This document shows positions 42,015 to 50,422 of a DNA stretch of 64,000 nucleotides, one piece after another; positions within the stretch are counted from its first letter, which is position 1; each line of letters begins with the position of its first letter. The stretch spans positions 1-64,000 of the forward strand of contig JBMFIC010000006.1 of the NCBI GenBank assembly GCA_049976505.1. The letters run 5' to 3'. Position numbers and translations under genes: made by a program. Under the pieces are notes generated by a model, which saw only the letters and a program-made list of their open reading frames with translations, did not search any database and had not been told where the DNA came from. Source of the DNA: CAYFFZ01 sp049976505. GTDB taxonomy: Archaea > Thermoproteota > Nitrososphaeria > Conexivisphaerales > UBA164.

Positions 42015-42869
42015 ATGAAGGAAGGGGTCTACTATCTAGGAGAGCTGGGGAACCCTCCCATCCTTTCAGGCTATCTGATCGTCAACGAAAAGGGCGATTC
42101 GGCAATAGTCGAATCAGGCCCCACCTCGACCGCTGACGAGTACCTTAAAAGGGCATCGGAATACGTGCCGTTGGACACCATCAAATACGTTTTCATATCG
42201 CACGTTCACCTTGACCACTCCGGAGGCTTCTGGAAGATCTCGAGGGAGCTTCCGCAGGTGAAGGCGGTGGTCTTTGAGAAAGGGGCCAGACATCTGATAG
42301 ACCCCAGAAAGCTCGTTGAAGCCTCAAGGATGGCCCTTGGGAGGATCTACGACTTCTGGGGGGATCCGGAGCCAGTTCAGGAGGATAAAATAGTCAGCGT
42401 CGCTGACGGATACCTTAACGAGGAGTTTGGAGTTCGAATAATTTACACCCCTGGCCATGCTTCACACAGCACAGCTTTATATCACGAGAAAACTCAGACG
42501 TTATTCCCTGGCGACTCAGCAGGGATGCTCATAATAGGCGAGGGAGGCGTTCTGTGGCCCGCAGCGCCTCCGCCGTTCTACATGGACATGTTCGTCGAGT
42601 CGCTGAAGAAGCTGCAGCAGCTGAAGCTGAAAAGGATCTGCTACCCGCACTATGGATGCAGCGGCAGGCCATACGCGGTCCTTGAGGAAGCTCTGAGCAC
42701 GTACACTTTCCTTGACGGATTTCTTAGAGAGGGATGCAGGAGGAGCTCGGGCGCTGATCTCTTCGATGAAATAATGGGCATGCAGAGGTTCAGGGGCCTT
42801 CCAAGATCGGAGTACTTTGATGAATTTTACAGGCTGAACCTCAGAGGCTTTGCTGGATCATGCGTATAG
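42015..42869 (+). CDS. MBL-fold metallo-hydrolase (glyoxalase II-like)
   Basis: 284 residues. Metal motif HVHLDHSGGF near residue 64, then IIYTPGHASHSTALYHEKTQTLFPGDSAG with the bridging Asp, and CYPHYGCSGR providing the last His. The C-terminal 70 residues are an added helical domain (DGFLREGCRRSS...). Substrate unknown; glyoxalase II, lactonase or quorum-type hydrolases share the fold. A TATA-like TTATATAAG lies about 30 bases before the start, back to back with the thiolase. Confidence 0.85.
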   Translation: MKEGVYYLGELGNPPILSGYLIVNEKGDSAIVESGPTSTADEYLKRASEYVPLDTIKYVFISHVHLDHSGGFWKISRELPQVKAVVFEKGARHLIDPRKLVEASRMALGRIYDFWGDPEPVQEDKIVSVADGYLNEEFGVRIIYTPGHASHSTALYHEKTQTLFPGDSAGMLIIGEGGVLWPAAPPPFYMDMFVESLKKLQQLKLKRICYPHYGCSGRPYAVLEEALSTYTFLDGFLREGCRRSSGADLFDEIMGMQRFRGLPRSEYFDEFYRLNLRGFAGSCV

Positions 42870-42906
42870 ATATGCTTATTAGCATCTTTTTGCAACTTTT
42901 TCAGAC

Positions 42907-43596
42907 GTGCTAGGAATAACTGCCTCCGAGCTTGTTCACGACCTGCCCTGGTCCATCGTGCTCCTGCTCTGGGTAGTTTTTGTCGTCATGTACGTTGCTA
43001 GGTGGTTCTACGGGCTGGCCATAAGAAAGGGCTATCCTGAAAGGTCCGCAACTTACTTCGGAAGAAAGGTCATCCACATACTGGCAGGTGGGCTCGTGGC
43101 GATACTCCTTCCGTTCCTTTTTGAGGAGCCGATCCTGCCGCTGGTCATGGCCGCAATACTTACGATTGCGGTTTACCTTCCGCACAGAACCGGTAAGCTG
43201 TACTACTGGTTTCAGGACCCCACGAACATGTATGAGGTTCACTTTACCATAGCCTGGGGCCTTCTCGTGTTCTTCCTATGGTTCCTTGACAGAAGGTACT
43301 GGCTGGCCGTAGTGCCGGTTCTGTTCATGGCATGGGGCGACGGGGTGACAGGCATAGTTCGCAACTTCAGATACAAGCAGAGGGTCAAGGCGTGGGAGGG
43401 AAGCCTAGCAATGCTGATAACGTGTGTGCCCATCGGCGCGATAGCAGGATGGGGAGGCATCATAGCCGGAATCCTATCAACGCTTGCGGAGAAGCAGAAG
43501 TACATAGATGACAACATAGCTGTGCCCCTTGTGGCCGTAATCGTGCTCCTGATATTCAGGTTCACGTATCCGGCTTTCCTTCAGAGCCTCTATTAG
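42907..43596 (+). CDS. CTP-dependent polyprenol/phytol kinase-like membrane protein (SEC59/VTE5 family)
   Basis: 229 residues from a GTG start, with about seven membrane helices. Conserved polar segments are FGRKVIHILAGGL near 56-68 and WGDGVTGIVRNFRYKQRVKAWEGSLAML near 153-180, which match the dolichol-kinase/phosphatidate-cytidylyltransferase group. Likely work is phosphorylation of geranylgeraniol, phytol or dolichol-type alcohols for lipid or glycan carriers; the substrate is inference. Begins 37 bases after the MBL gene. Confidence 0.72.
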   Translation: MLGITASELVHDLPWSIVLLLWVVFVVMYVARWFYGLAIRKGYPERSATYFGRKVIHILAGGLVAILLPFLFEEPILPLVMAAILTIAVYLPHRTGKLYYWFQDPTNMYEVHFTIAWGLLVFFLWFLDRRYWLAVVPVLFMAWGDGVTGIVRNFRYKQRVKAWEGSLAMLITCVPIGAIAGWGGIIAGILSTLAEKQKYIDDNIAVPLVAVIVLLIFRFTYPAFLQSLY

Positions 43597-43629
43597 GGTT
43601 CTAAGCTGAGCCTGAGAGCCAGTTCCCCT

Positions 43630-45147
43630 TTAATCGTATAGATGCAGCACCAGCATGAGGGAGGAGAACTCTAAAGCGCCGCTGAGCACCATTGCGACCA
43701 GCGAAGTAAGGACCGGCATTTTAAAGTACTCCAGTATAAAGTAAACTGCAAAGGGAAGGCCCACTACGATTCCAGAGGCCAGGTAGCCCGCGGCGGTGAA
43801 CAGCATGCTCAGGGCTCCTCCACTCTTGTATATCTCCTCAAAGATGATCCCGATCAGAGGCACGCTGCTGAGCGGACCCAGAACCCCAAATATGAAGGGC
43901 AGAAGCACGACAAATGACACGTGCTTAAGTAGCGCCAGGATCGCTATCGCTGACATAAATATATAATAGGATAATACGGTAAGGAGGAGCTTGGGAATAG
44001 CTATAGCGGTCCTGCTGATGGGCATGATTCTCAACACCCATGCGCCTCTCGTTTCTGCGTAGTAGAAGGCAAGAGGGATCATAATAGAAAGAAAGGCAAG
44101 CTCGAGGCCCTCCACATCTATCAGGGCGGGTGCGTTTGATGGACTCACCGAGTACCCGCCGGAAACGAGGGTGCTCGCCACTATAATCAGGACAGTGACA
44201 AATGAGGCAACGAGGGATCTCTTCGCGCCCCTCAGATCGGCCATCATCAGGGCTAGCGTTTTGCTCCTGTAAATTCTCCACCTTACGCTGATCGCCCTGG
44301 GCGCCCTGGGCTGGGGGAAGAAAGCTACTGGATACTCTCCTATCAGCCTCCACGCGATCTGCGGGGCTTTTCTTAAAACCCATGCTGCAGGCAAGATCAT
44401 CCAAAGAACGGTGAACGCCAGCCCTAGTGGCGTGTAGAGCGATATTATGCTGAAAGGCGGAGCAAAGAAGAGCTCATCGATCTGGGACTGGCTTAAAAAT
44501 GAGAGAGCGTTACCAGCATACAGAAACAGAAGGAAGAAGAGCATCGGAAGGCCTCCCAGTATCCTCACGAGCGTAGAAACCGTCGGTGACCTTCCCCTGG
44601 ACCAGTAAACGAGATCTATGGACAGGAAAGCAAGAAAGAAGGCTAATGACACTCCGGTCAGCGCCGCAAGGACGTAAAACGGAGAGCGCAAAATCATCGA
44701 GTCAGCTAGGGCTCCCATGAGAACCGATATGAGGGGATAGTCAACCAGCTTTATTATGGACAGGAGAACTTTCCTCTGTACTTCGTTTTCATCAAGCGGA
44801 AGGGTAGCGAGGAAGTCCCTCAGGCTGGTCGTTGCGTAGACCGCATATGAAAGAGGAAGGAGCAGCATGGATATTGCCAGGCCGCTAAGGCTGAACAGAT
44901 ACGCTACAATGAATGCCGGTCCCATGAAGGGCTTCTGATATGTGCTAGAAGCTGGCCGAAGATGGCCGGCGACTCCAAGAACGATAAATACAAAAAGAAA
45001 TATCCCGGCGATAAGTATCTTCTGAAACCTTATGGTTCTGAAGCTGCGCCTTATGCTGAGGGGTTTGAAACCGGTCTGTCTCATCGCAGTGTAGGCTAAA
45101 ACCGAAATCTCCCGGGCTATAGCCTCCTCGAGCGTTATCCTCTTCAT
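43630..45147 (-). CDS. ABC-2-type exporter membrane subunit
   Basis: 505 residues with about 12 membrane helices in two halves. No clear family motif; the context of an ABC ATPase that overlaps its start by four bases makes it the permease. The cytoplasmic N-terminus (RRSFRTIRFQKILIAGIFLFVFIVLG) resembles ABC-2 permeases of archaea. Cargo unknown. Confidence 0.75.
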   Translation of the reverse strand: MKRITLEEAIAREISVLAYTAMRQTGFKPLSIRRSFRTIRFQKILIAGIFLFVFIVLGVAGHLRPASSTYQKPFMGPAFIVAYLFSLSGLAISMLLLPLSYAVYATTSLRDFLATLPLDENEVQRKVLLSIIKLVDYPLISVLMGALADSMILRSPFYVLAALTGVSLAFFLAFLSIDLVYWSRGRSPTVSTLVRILGGLPMLFFLLFLYAGNALSFLSQSQIDELFFAPPFSIISLYTPLGLAFTVLWMILPAAWVLRKAPQIAWRLIGEYPVAFFPQPRAPRAISVRWRIYRSKTLALMMADLRGAKRSLVASFVTVLIIVASTLVSGGYSVSPSNAPALIDVEGLELAFLSIMIPLAFYYAETRGAWVLRIMPISRTAIAIPKLLLTVLSYYIFMSAIAILALLKHVSFVVLLPFIFGVLGPLSSVPLIGIIFEEIYKSGGALSMLFTAAGYLASGIVVGLPFAVYFILEYFKMPVLTSLVAMVLSGALEFSSLMLVLHLYD

Positions 45148-45914
45148 AACGCTTCAGTGAGCTCCCTTATCTCATCCTCGGCATGAATGGCCTTGATGAA
45201 GGCATCCTCAAGGGATCCTGCGTTCAGCTGGCTCATTATTTTGTGAGTTTCGCCACTTATCACCTCTGAGCCCTTGTTTATTATCATTATTTTATCGCAG
45301 ATCTTCTCTGCGATTTCCATGATGTGCGTCGAGAACAGCACTGCCCCGCCCTCCCTCTTGTGGTTCTGTATTATTTCCTTGAATATCCTGGCGGACTTGA
45401 CGTCCAGCGCATTGAATGGCTCATCGAGTATTAGAAGCTTGGGCCTGTGCATTATGGCGGAGATTATTGCAACCTTCTGCCTGTTACCCTGCGAGAGGCT
45501 CAGTATGTAGCTATCAAGGAACTCCCTTAAGCCAAAAGCATCCACGAGGTGATCTATCCTGCTGATATCGTTGACCCCTCTTATTGATGCTACAAGCTCA
45601 AGGAACTCCCTCACCTTCAGCGCGTCGAGAACTGCAGGGGTCTCCATCACGGCGCCTATCTGATTCAGGAGGGACTTCCTTGGCCTTCCCATTCCCAGCA
45701 GATCCACCGTGCCCTCATATGGCACGAGGTTAAGGATCGCCTTGATGGTGGAGGTCTTGCCGGCACCGTTGGGACCAAGAAGGCCGAAAACCTCTCCCTC
45801 GTATATCCTAAATGAAATTCCGTTAACCGCGACCTTCTCCCCATACCTCACCTTAAGATCCTGGACGCTTAGCACGTACCCTGCCTGCAATTCTGTAGTC
45901 CAGTTAGTGGCCAC
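45144..45914 (-). CDS. ABC transporter ATP-binding protein (ABC-2 partner)
   Basis: 256 residues: Walker A GPNGAGKTSTIKAI, Q-loop AVMETPAVLDALKVREFLEL, signature LSQGNRQKVAIISAIMHRPK, Walker B LLILDEPFNALD and H-loop STHIMEIAEKICDKI. CcmA/NatA-type exporter ATPase. It forms an operon with the permease just downstream. About 60 bases further right lies the 43-bp TnpB-family miniature. Confidence 0.92.
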   Translation of the reverse strand: MATNWTTELQAGYVLSVQDLKVRYGEKVAVNGISFRIYEGEVFGLLGPNGAGKTSTIKAILNLVPYEGTVDLLGMGRPRKSLLNQIGAVMETPAVLDALKVREFLELVASIRGVNDISRIDHLVDAFGLREFLDSYILSLSQGNRQKVAIISAIMHRPKLLILDEPFNALDVKSARIFKEIIQNHKREGGAVLFSTHIMEIAEKICDKIMIINKGSEVISGETHKIMSQLNAGSLEDAFIKAIHAEDEIRELTEAL

Positions 45915-45971
45915 AAAATAAATAAACGTTATTCAGGAGGTCTTAGGGTGATGATTTTCCGCCTAACAAAG

Positions 45972-46014
45972 CTGACCTCCTCCCCGCCCTGAAAAGGTGG
46001 GGCTTTAGCTAACT
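45972..46014 (-). mobile_element. 43-bp miniature of the TnpB element: left and right ends fused
   Basis: Read on the minus strand, TTTAC (46015-46019) is followed by AGTTAGCTAAAGCCCCACC, the left end of the full element with small changes, and then directly by TTCAGGGCGGGGAGGAGGTCAG, its last 22 bases. The interior is lost. Such palindromic miniatures (PATE/MITE-like) can be moved by an IS200/IS605 transposase in trans. Its flank, CTTTGTTAGGCGGAAAATC, differs from the other copies. Confidence 0.72.
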
Positions 46015-46019
46015 GTAAA

Positions 46020-46489
46020 CATTTGCAATGCGCGTAGCGCTGTAATTTAAACTTAAAAGGAGCTTTCGGAAATGCAGGAAGGAGCATGGAAAAAGAGACA
46101 AAGTGAAAGGTTCACGGAAGGCTTCGGGAAAGCTTAGTGCCATATCGATGATTGAGGTGCAGGGATTCGTCTACTGTAATAGATACGGCGCTATCGCTTA
46201 GCTCTGTTGCGCTTGTAATTAGAAAGGAGCCGCCTGATAGTTCAGCACCTCGGCCTTTAAGATGAGGCTTTAATAAATTCCTGGCTTCTTTTAAACATGC
46301 AGCCAGGTAATGTGAAATACAAGAAGATCCTTATTATAAAATGCTTTAGGCCTCAAAGCTTCTTTAATTCTATTCAGGCCAAAGTCCCGCTCACGTTACA
46401 TGCTAGTTCTATGCGACCTTTAGGTGGTTCCGCCTACTTAACATAGCCAGAAAGCTTTTCACAGCTATGAAACTTTTTATGGAGGAGTA
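46020..46489. other. 470-base gap without a recognisable gene
   Basis: The stretch between the miniature element and tRNA-Thr has stop codons in all frames. The longest plausible reading (from about 46103, 32 codons) has no support. I see none of the conserved blocks of RNase P RNA or SRP RNA. It may be decayed mobile DNA. Confidence 0.5.
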
Positions 46490-46562
46490 AGCCTCGGGCG
46501 GGATTTGAACCCGCGACCTTCCGCTTACGAGGCGGACGCTCTGCCGGCTGAGCTACCGAGGC
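46490..46562 (-). tRNA. tRNA-Thr (anticodon CGT)
   Basis: Minus-strand cloverleaf: acceptor GCCTCGG/CCGAGGC, anticodon stem TCCGC/GCGGA with loop CTCGTAA (anticodon CGT), T-arm GGGTTCAAATCCC. Discriminator T, as in archaeal tRNA-Thr. No CCA encoded and no intron. Confidence 0.95.
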
Positions 46563-46658
46563 GCTCACTAAAACCTAAAATGGAATCCAAATAAAAGCTT
46601 TACCCGGCTTGTGCGCCGTCGCAAATCGATTTCAGGGACCATCCTGGATATCTGAGAC

Positions 46659-46732
46659 CTGACCTCCTCCCCGCCCTGAAGGGCGAGGGTTCCCGAGGTC
46701 TCGGGGGTTACTCCCCTTTAGCGGGAGCTACT
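46659..46732 (-). ncRNA. Solitary copy of the TnpB guide-RNA scaffold (right end only)
   Basis: Seventy-two of 74 bases match 3887-3960, the right end of the full TnpB element; the two changes fall in one hairpin loop. No tnpB accompanies it. The sequence just beyond its 3' boundary, which would act as guide, is GTCTCAGATATCCAGGATGG and differs from the full element. Upstream (minus strand) GTTTATTAGCTC weakly recalls the element's left end TTTAC..TTAGCT. It may be a dead remnant or a trans-acting guide RNA for the TnpB at 2553. Expression is not shown. Confidence 0.65.
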
Positions 46733-46782
46733 GAGCTAATAAACGCCAGGCACATATTTAAGTTTTTTGTCGTTTTCATTTC

Positions 46783-46841
46783 CGCCGTAAACGGCGAAGC
46801 TTTCAGCTTCTGTAAAAAAATTTAAATAATATTTAAATACA
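46783..46841 (+). promoter_or_regulatory. Promoter of the RNA polymerase operon with two inverted repeats
   Basis: CGCCGTAAACGGCG (46783-46796) and the partly overlapping GAAGC-TTTCA-GCTTC (46796-46810) precede a TATA region ATTTAAATAATATTTAAATAC (46820-46840). The start ATG is at 46867, so the leader is very short. The palindromes are seen; regulation through them is inferred. Confidence 0.5.
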
Positions 46842-46866
46842 AGTATTTCTACGGCGATTAAGGATA

Positions 46867-47109
46867 ATGTCTTCTAAAGTTGACATACTTAAAAATAAAT
46901 ACGTGCCAAAACACATCATCCTAACTAAGGAGGAGGTCGAGGAGGTTCTCAGGAAGTATCATGCGAAGATCGAGCAGCTCCCAAAGATAAGGGCCACAGA
47001 CCCAGTGATCAGGGCCATAGGTGCCAAGCCGGGCGACGTGATCAAGATAATTAGGGAGAGCGAAACGGCGGGCGTTGTTGAGTATTATAGGCTGGTGGTT
47101 GAAGAATGA
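46867..47109 (+). CDS. rpoH: RNA polymerase subunit H (Rpo5, Rpb5-like)
   Basis: 80 residues corresponding to the C-terminal domain of eukaryotic Rpb5: VPKHIILTKEEVEEVLRKYHAKIEQLPKIRATDPVIRAIGAKPGDVIKIIRESETAGVVEYYRLVV. First gene of the operon. It overlaps rpoB by four bases. Confidence 0.97.
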   Translation: MSSKVDILKNKYVPKHIILTKEEVEEVLRKYHAKIEQLPKIRATDPVIRAIGAKPGDVIKIIRESETAGVVEYYRLVVEE

Positions 47110-50100
47110 AGTCGGTCTTCGAGAAAAGATGGGCCATCATCAGGAACATCCTTGAGACCGAGGGGATAGCAAGGCAGCACCTCAACTCCTATAATCAGTT
47201 CATAAAGAAGGGGATGCAGAGCATAGTAAACGAAGTCGGGGAGGTTGAGATCGAGTCTCCGCTTGGCAAGTATAAGATAAAGCTGGGGAAGATCGAAATC
47301 GGCAAGCCTAAAGTCGTCGAGCACGACGGCTCGGAGAACTACATCAAGCCCATGGAGGCAAGGCTGAGAAACCTGACGTACGCGGCTCCGCTCTATCTTG
47401 AGATGCAGATAGTTGATTCTGATCCCACTATAAGCAGACCGTTCAGGGTTCACATTGGAAACCTTCCAGTGATGGTCAAATCTGACGTCTGTGTGCTCAA
47501 CGGGCTTTCGGAGCAAGAGCTGATAGATCTGGGTGAGGACCCGAACGATCCTGGTGGCTACTTTATAATAAACGGAAGTGAAAGGATCATCATAGGACTT
47601 GAGGACATTTCGCCCAACAAGATACTTGTGGAGAGGGAGAAAAGCGGAACATCGGTTGTTTACAGGGCCGTGGTGCACTCCTCAATCGTCGGGTTCAGGT
47701 CAAAGGTTGAGATGCTGATAAAGAACGACAACGTGATCTACGTAAAGATCCCGATACTGCCAACCGAGGTCCCGTTCGTCATCCTGATGAAGGCCCTGGG
47801 CATTACTAAGGATGTGGAAATAGCCAACGCAGTCTCGCCCAGGCCTGAGATTCAGGAGGAGCTCGTTCCTACCTTTGAGAAGAGCGAAGTGAACACACAG
47901 GATGAAGCGATAATGTACATAGGAAACAGGCTGGCTCACGGCCAGGCTGATGAGATAAGGTACAAGAGGGCCGAGCAGCTCATTGACGTCTACCTGCTGC
48001 CTCATCTCGGGAAGTCTCCCGAATCAAGGCGCGATAAGGCGATGTTCCTGGCCGAGATGGCCAACAAGCTGATTCAGCTTAAGCTCGGCTACATCGTGCC
48101 TGATGACAGGGACCACTATGGCAACAAGGTCATCAAGTTTGCTGGCGAGCAGCTCGCGGACATATTCAGGACTGCGTTCAAGAACCTGATAAGGGACATG
48201 AAGTATCAGCTGGACAGGGCAGGAGGAAGGAAAGGTCCGAACGTCGTGCAGGCGGTTATAAGGCCAGGCATAATTACCGACAAGATTACCAACGCTATAG
48301 CTACCGGCAACTGGGGAAGGGGCAGGGTTGGCATCACCCAGCTGCTCGACAGGACGAACAGGCTTTCAACTATAAGCCATCTGAGGAGGATCCAGTCCCC
48401 GCTAAGCAGGACCCAGCCGAACTTTGAGGCAAGGGAGCTGCACGGAACGCAGTTCGGTAGGATATGCCCCGTTGAGACCCCCGAGGGCAGCAACTGTGGC
48501 CTGGTAAAGAACCTCGCGCTCACGGCGGTCATATCTGTCGCTCACGACTTCGAGCCCCTAAAGGAGAAGATACTGCCGGTCCTCACAGGAAAGGGCGATA
48601 AGGTGTTCCTCGATGGAAGGTTCCTCGGCTACACCGATGCCGAGAAGACCGCCAAGAGGCTCAGGGAGATGAGGAGGAACGGCGAGCTGCCCTACGACGT
48701 CAGCATTTCGGTCTACTATCCTGCAGACCCGCGTGGTGAAAGAAGGCTAATAATAAGCGCCAACGCCGGAAGGGTTCTGAGGCCGCTAATAGTGGTTGAG
48801 AGGGGCAAGCCGAAGCTCACCGATGAGCACATAGAGAAGCTTGAGAACGGCGAGATCACGTGGAGGGACCTCCTGAGGATGGGCGTCATCGAGCTTCTGG
48901 ACGCAGATGAGGAGGACAACATGCTGGTTGCCGTTGATGAATATCACATATCGAACGAGACAACCCACATGGAGATCTACCCGCCTGCAATACTCGGCGC
49001 AGTTGCCTCCATAATACCCTACATCGAGTACAATCAGTCACCCAGGAACACTTACGAGGCGGCGATGGCCAAGCAGGCCCTCGGATTCAGCGTAGCGAAC
49101 ATAAATCAGGCATTGTACGTGAGAGGACACCTTCTCGAGTACCCGCAGAAGCCTCTGGTCACAACCAAGGCGTTCAAGCTTCTGAACCTCGATGAGGCTC
49201 CTATAGGGTTCAACGCGGTAGTAGCGGTCATAAGCTTTGAGGGCTACAACATAGAGGACGCAATAATACTCAACAGGGCCAGCATCGAAAGAGGCCTCGG
49301 AAGATCCTACTTCTACAGGCTGTACGAGGCTGAGGCGCAGCAGTACCTCGGAGGAGTGAGGGACAGGTTCGAGGTGCCGCAGCCTGAGAGCAACGTGAGG
49401 GGATACAAGGGAGAGAAGTACTACCGTAACCTTCAGTCAGATGGCGTTGCTTATCCCAACGCGGAGGTCAAGGGGGGAGACGTGCTCATAGCTAGGCTCA
49501 GCCCGCCGAGGTTCAGCGAGGAGTACAAGGGAATAGAGATCAAGGGACTTTACATGAGGGACACCTCGGTCTCGATGCGTCCTAGCGAGAGCGGAGTTGT
49601 TGACACGGTTGTAATGACGGAGAGCGTTGAGGGAAACAGGATGTACAAGGTCAGGGTTAGGGATCACAGGATACCTGAGCTCGGCGACAAGTTCGCCTCC
49701 CGGCACGGCCAGAAGGGAGTTGTGGGAATGATAGTTGACCCTGAAGACATGCCATATACCGAGGACGGAGTCATACCCGACATCATTATCAACCCCCATG
49801 CTTTCCCATCAAGGATGACGGTGGGCCAGTTCCTTGAATCGATAGCCGGGAAGGCAGCTGCCCTGAGGGGCAGGGAGGTGGACGGAACCCCGTTCGAGGG
49901 GGAGGACGTCAAGTCCCTTGGAGAGATACTCAAGCAGTATGGCTTCGCCCCAACCGGAAAGGAGGTTATGTACGATGGCGTGACCGGCAGGAAGTTTGAG
50001 GCTCAGATATTCATAGGAGTGGTCTACTATCAGAAGCTGCACCACATGGTCGCGGACAAGATACACGCGAGGGCGAGGGGACAGGTTCAGATGCTCACAA

Positions 50101-50420
50101 GACAGCCAACCGAGGGAAGGTCAAGAGGTGGAGGCCTTAGGTTTGGGGAGATGGAAAGGGACTGCCTTGTGGCATATGGTGCATCAATGCTACTTAAGGA
50201 CAGGCTGCTTGAGGAGTCCGACAAGACCACGATCTACGTCTGCACAAAGTGCGGCCTGCTGGCGCACTACAACGCAAAGACCAAGAAGCTGGAGTGTCCG
50301 CAGGATGGATCGGACGTCAAGATAGTGCCGCTGAACGTGGCATACGCTTTTAAGCTTCTCCTGCAAGAGATTATGAGTCTGGGGATTGCTCCCAGGATTA
50401 AGGTTAAGGAGGAGATCTGA
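47106..50420 (+). CDS. rpoB: RNA polymerase subunit B (Rpo2), unsplit
   Basis: 1104 residues, one chain covering the B'' and B' parts that are separate in many euryarchaea. Key blocks: NGSERIIIGLEDISPNK, RRIQSPLSRTQPNFEARELHGTQFGRICPVETPEGSNCGLVKNLA, FNAVVAVISFEGYNIEDAIILNRASIERGLGRSYFYR and GDKFASRHGQKGVVGMI near residue 860, which help form the catalytic centre and clamp. The C-terminal zinc site is odd: CTKC is followed by CPQD rather than C-x2-C, so the last Cys is missing. Next comes rpoA after two bases. Confidence 0.97.
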   Translation: MKSVFEKRWAIIRNILETEGIARQHLNSYNQFIKKGMQSIVNEVGEVEIESPLGKYKIKLGKIEIGKPKVVEHDGSENYIKPMEARLRNLTYAAPLYLEMQIVDSDPTISRPFRVHIGNLPVMVKSDVCVLNGLSEQELIDLGEDPNDPGGYFIINGSERIIIGLEDISPNKILVEREKSGTSVVYRAVVHSSIVGFRSKVEMLIKNDNVIYVKIPILPTEVPFVILMKALGITKDVEIANAVSPRPEIQEELVPTFEKSEVNTQDEAIMYIGNRLAHGQADEIRYKRAEQLIDVYLLPHLGKSPESRRDKAMFLAEMANKLIQLKLGYIVPDDRDHYGNKVIKFAGEQLADIFRTAFKNLIRDMKYQLDRAGGRKGPNVVQAVIRPGIITDKITNAIATGNWGRGRVGITQLLDRTNRLSTISHLRRIQSPLSRTQPNFEARELHGTQFGRICPVETPEGSNCGLVKNLALTAVISVAHDFEPLKEKILPVLTGKGDKVFLDGRFLGYTDAEKTAKRLREMRRNGELPYDVSISVYYPADPRGERRLIISANAGRVLRPLIVVERGKPKLTDEHIEKLENGEITWRDLLRMGVIELLDADEEDNMLVAVDEYHISNETTHMEIYPPAILGAVASIIPYIEYNQSPRNTYEAAMAKQALGFSVANINQALYVRGHLLEYPQKPLVTTKAFKLLNLDEAPIGFNAVVAVISFEGYNIEDAIILNRASIERGLGRSYFYRLYEAEAQQYLGGVRDRFEVPQPESNVRGYKGEKYYRNLQSDGVAYPNAEVKGGDVLIARLSPPRFSEEYKGIEIKGLYMRDTSVSMRPSESGVVDTVVMTESVEGNRMYKVRVRDHRIPELGDKFASRHGQKGVVGMIVDPEDMPYTEDGVIPDIIINPHAFPSRMTVGQFLESIAGKAAALRGREVDGTPFEGEDVKSLGEILKQYGFAPTGKEVMYDGVTGRKFEAQIFIGVVYYQKLHHMVADKIHARARGQVQMLTRQPTEGRSRGGGLRFGEMERDCLVAYGASMLLKDRLLEESDKTTIYVCTKCGLLAHYNAKTKKLECPQDGSDVKIVPLNVAYAFKLLLQEIMSLGIAPRIKVKEEI

Positions 50421-50422
50421 AG

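Noticed and set aside
46103..46201. Possible 32-codon reading with a faint Cas4-like look (IEVQGFVYCNRYGAIA)
   Set aside because: Very short, stops on both sides, no cas genes or repeats nearby; most likely chance.
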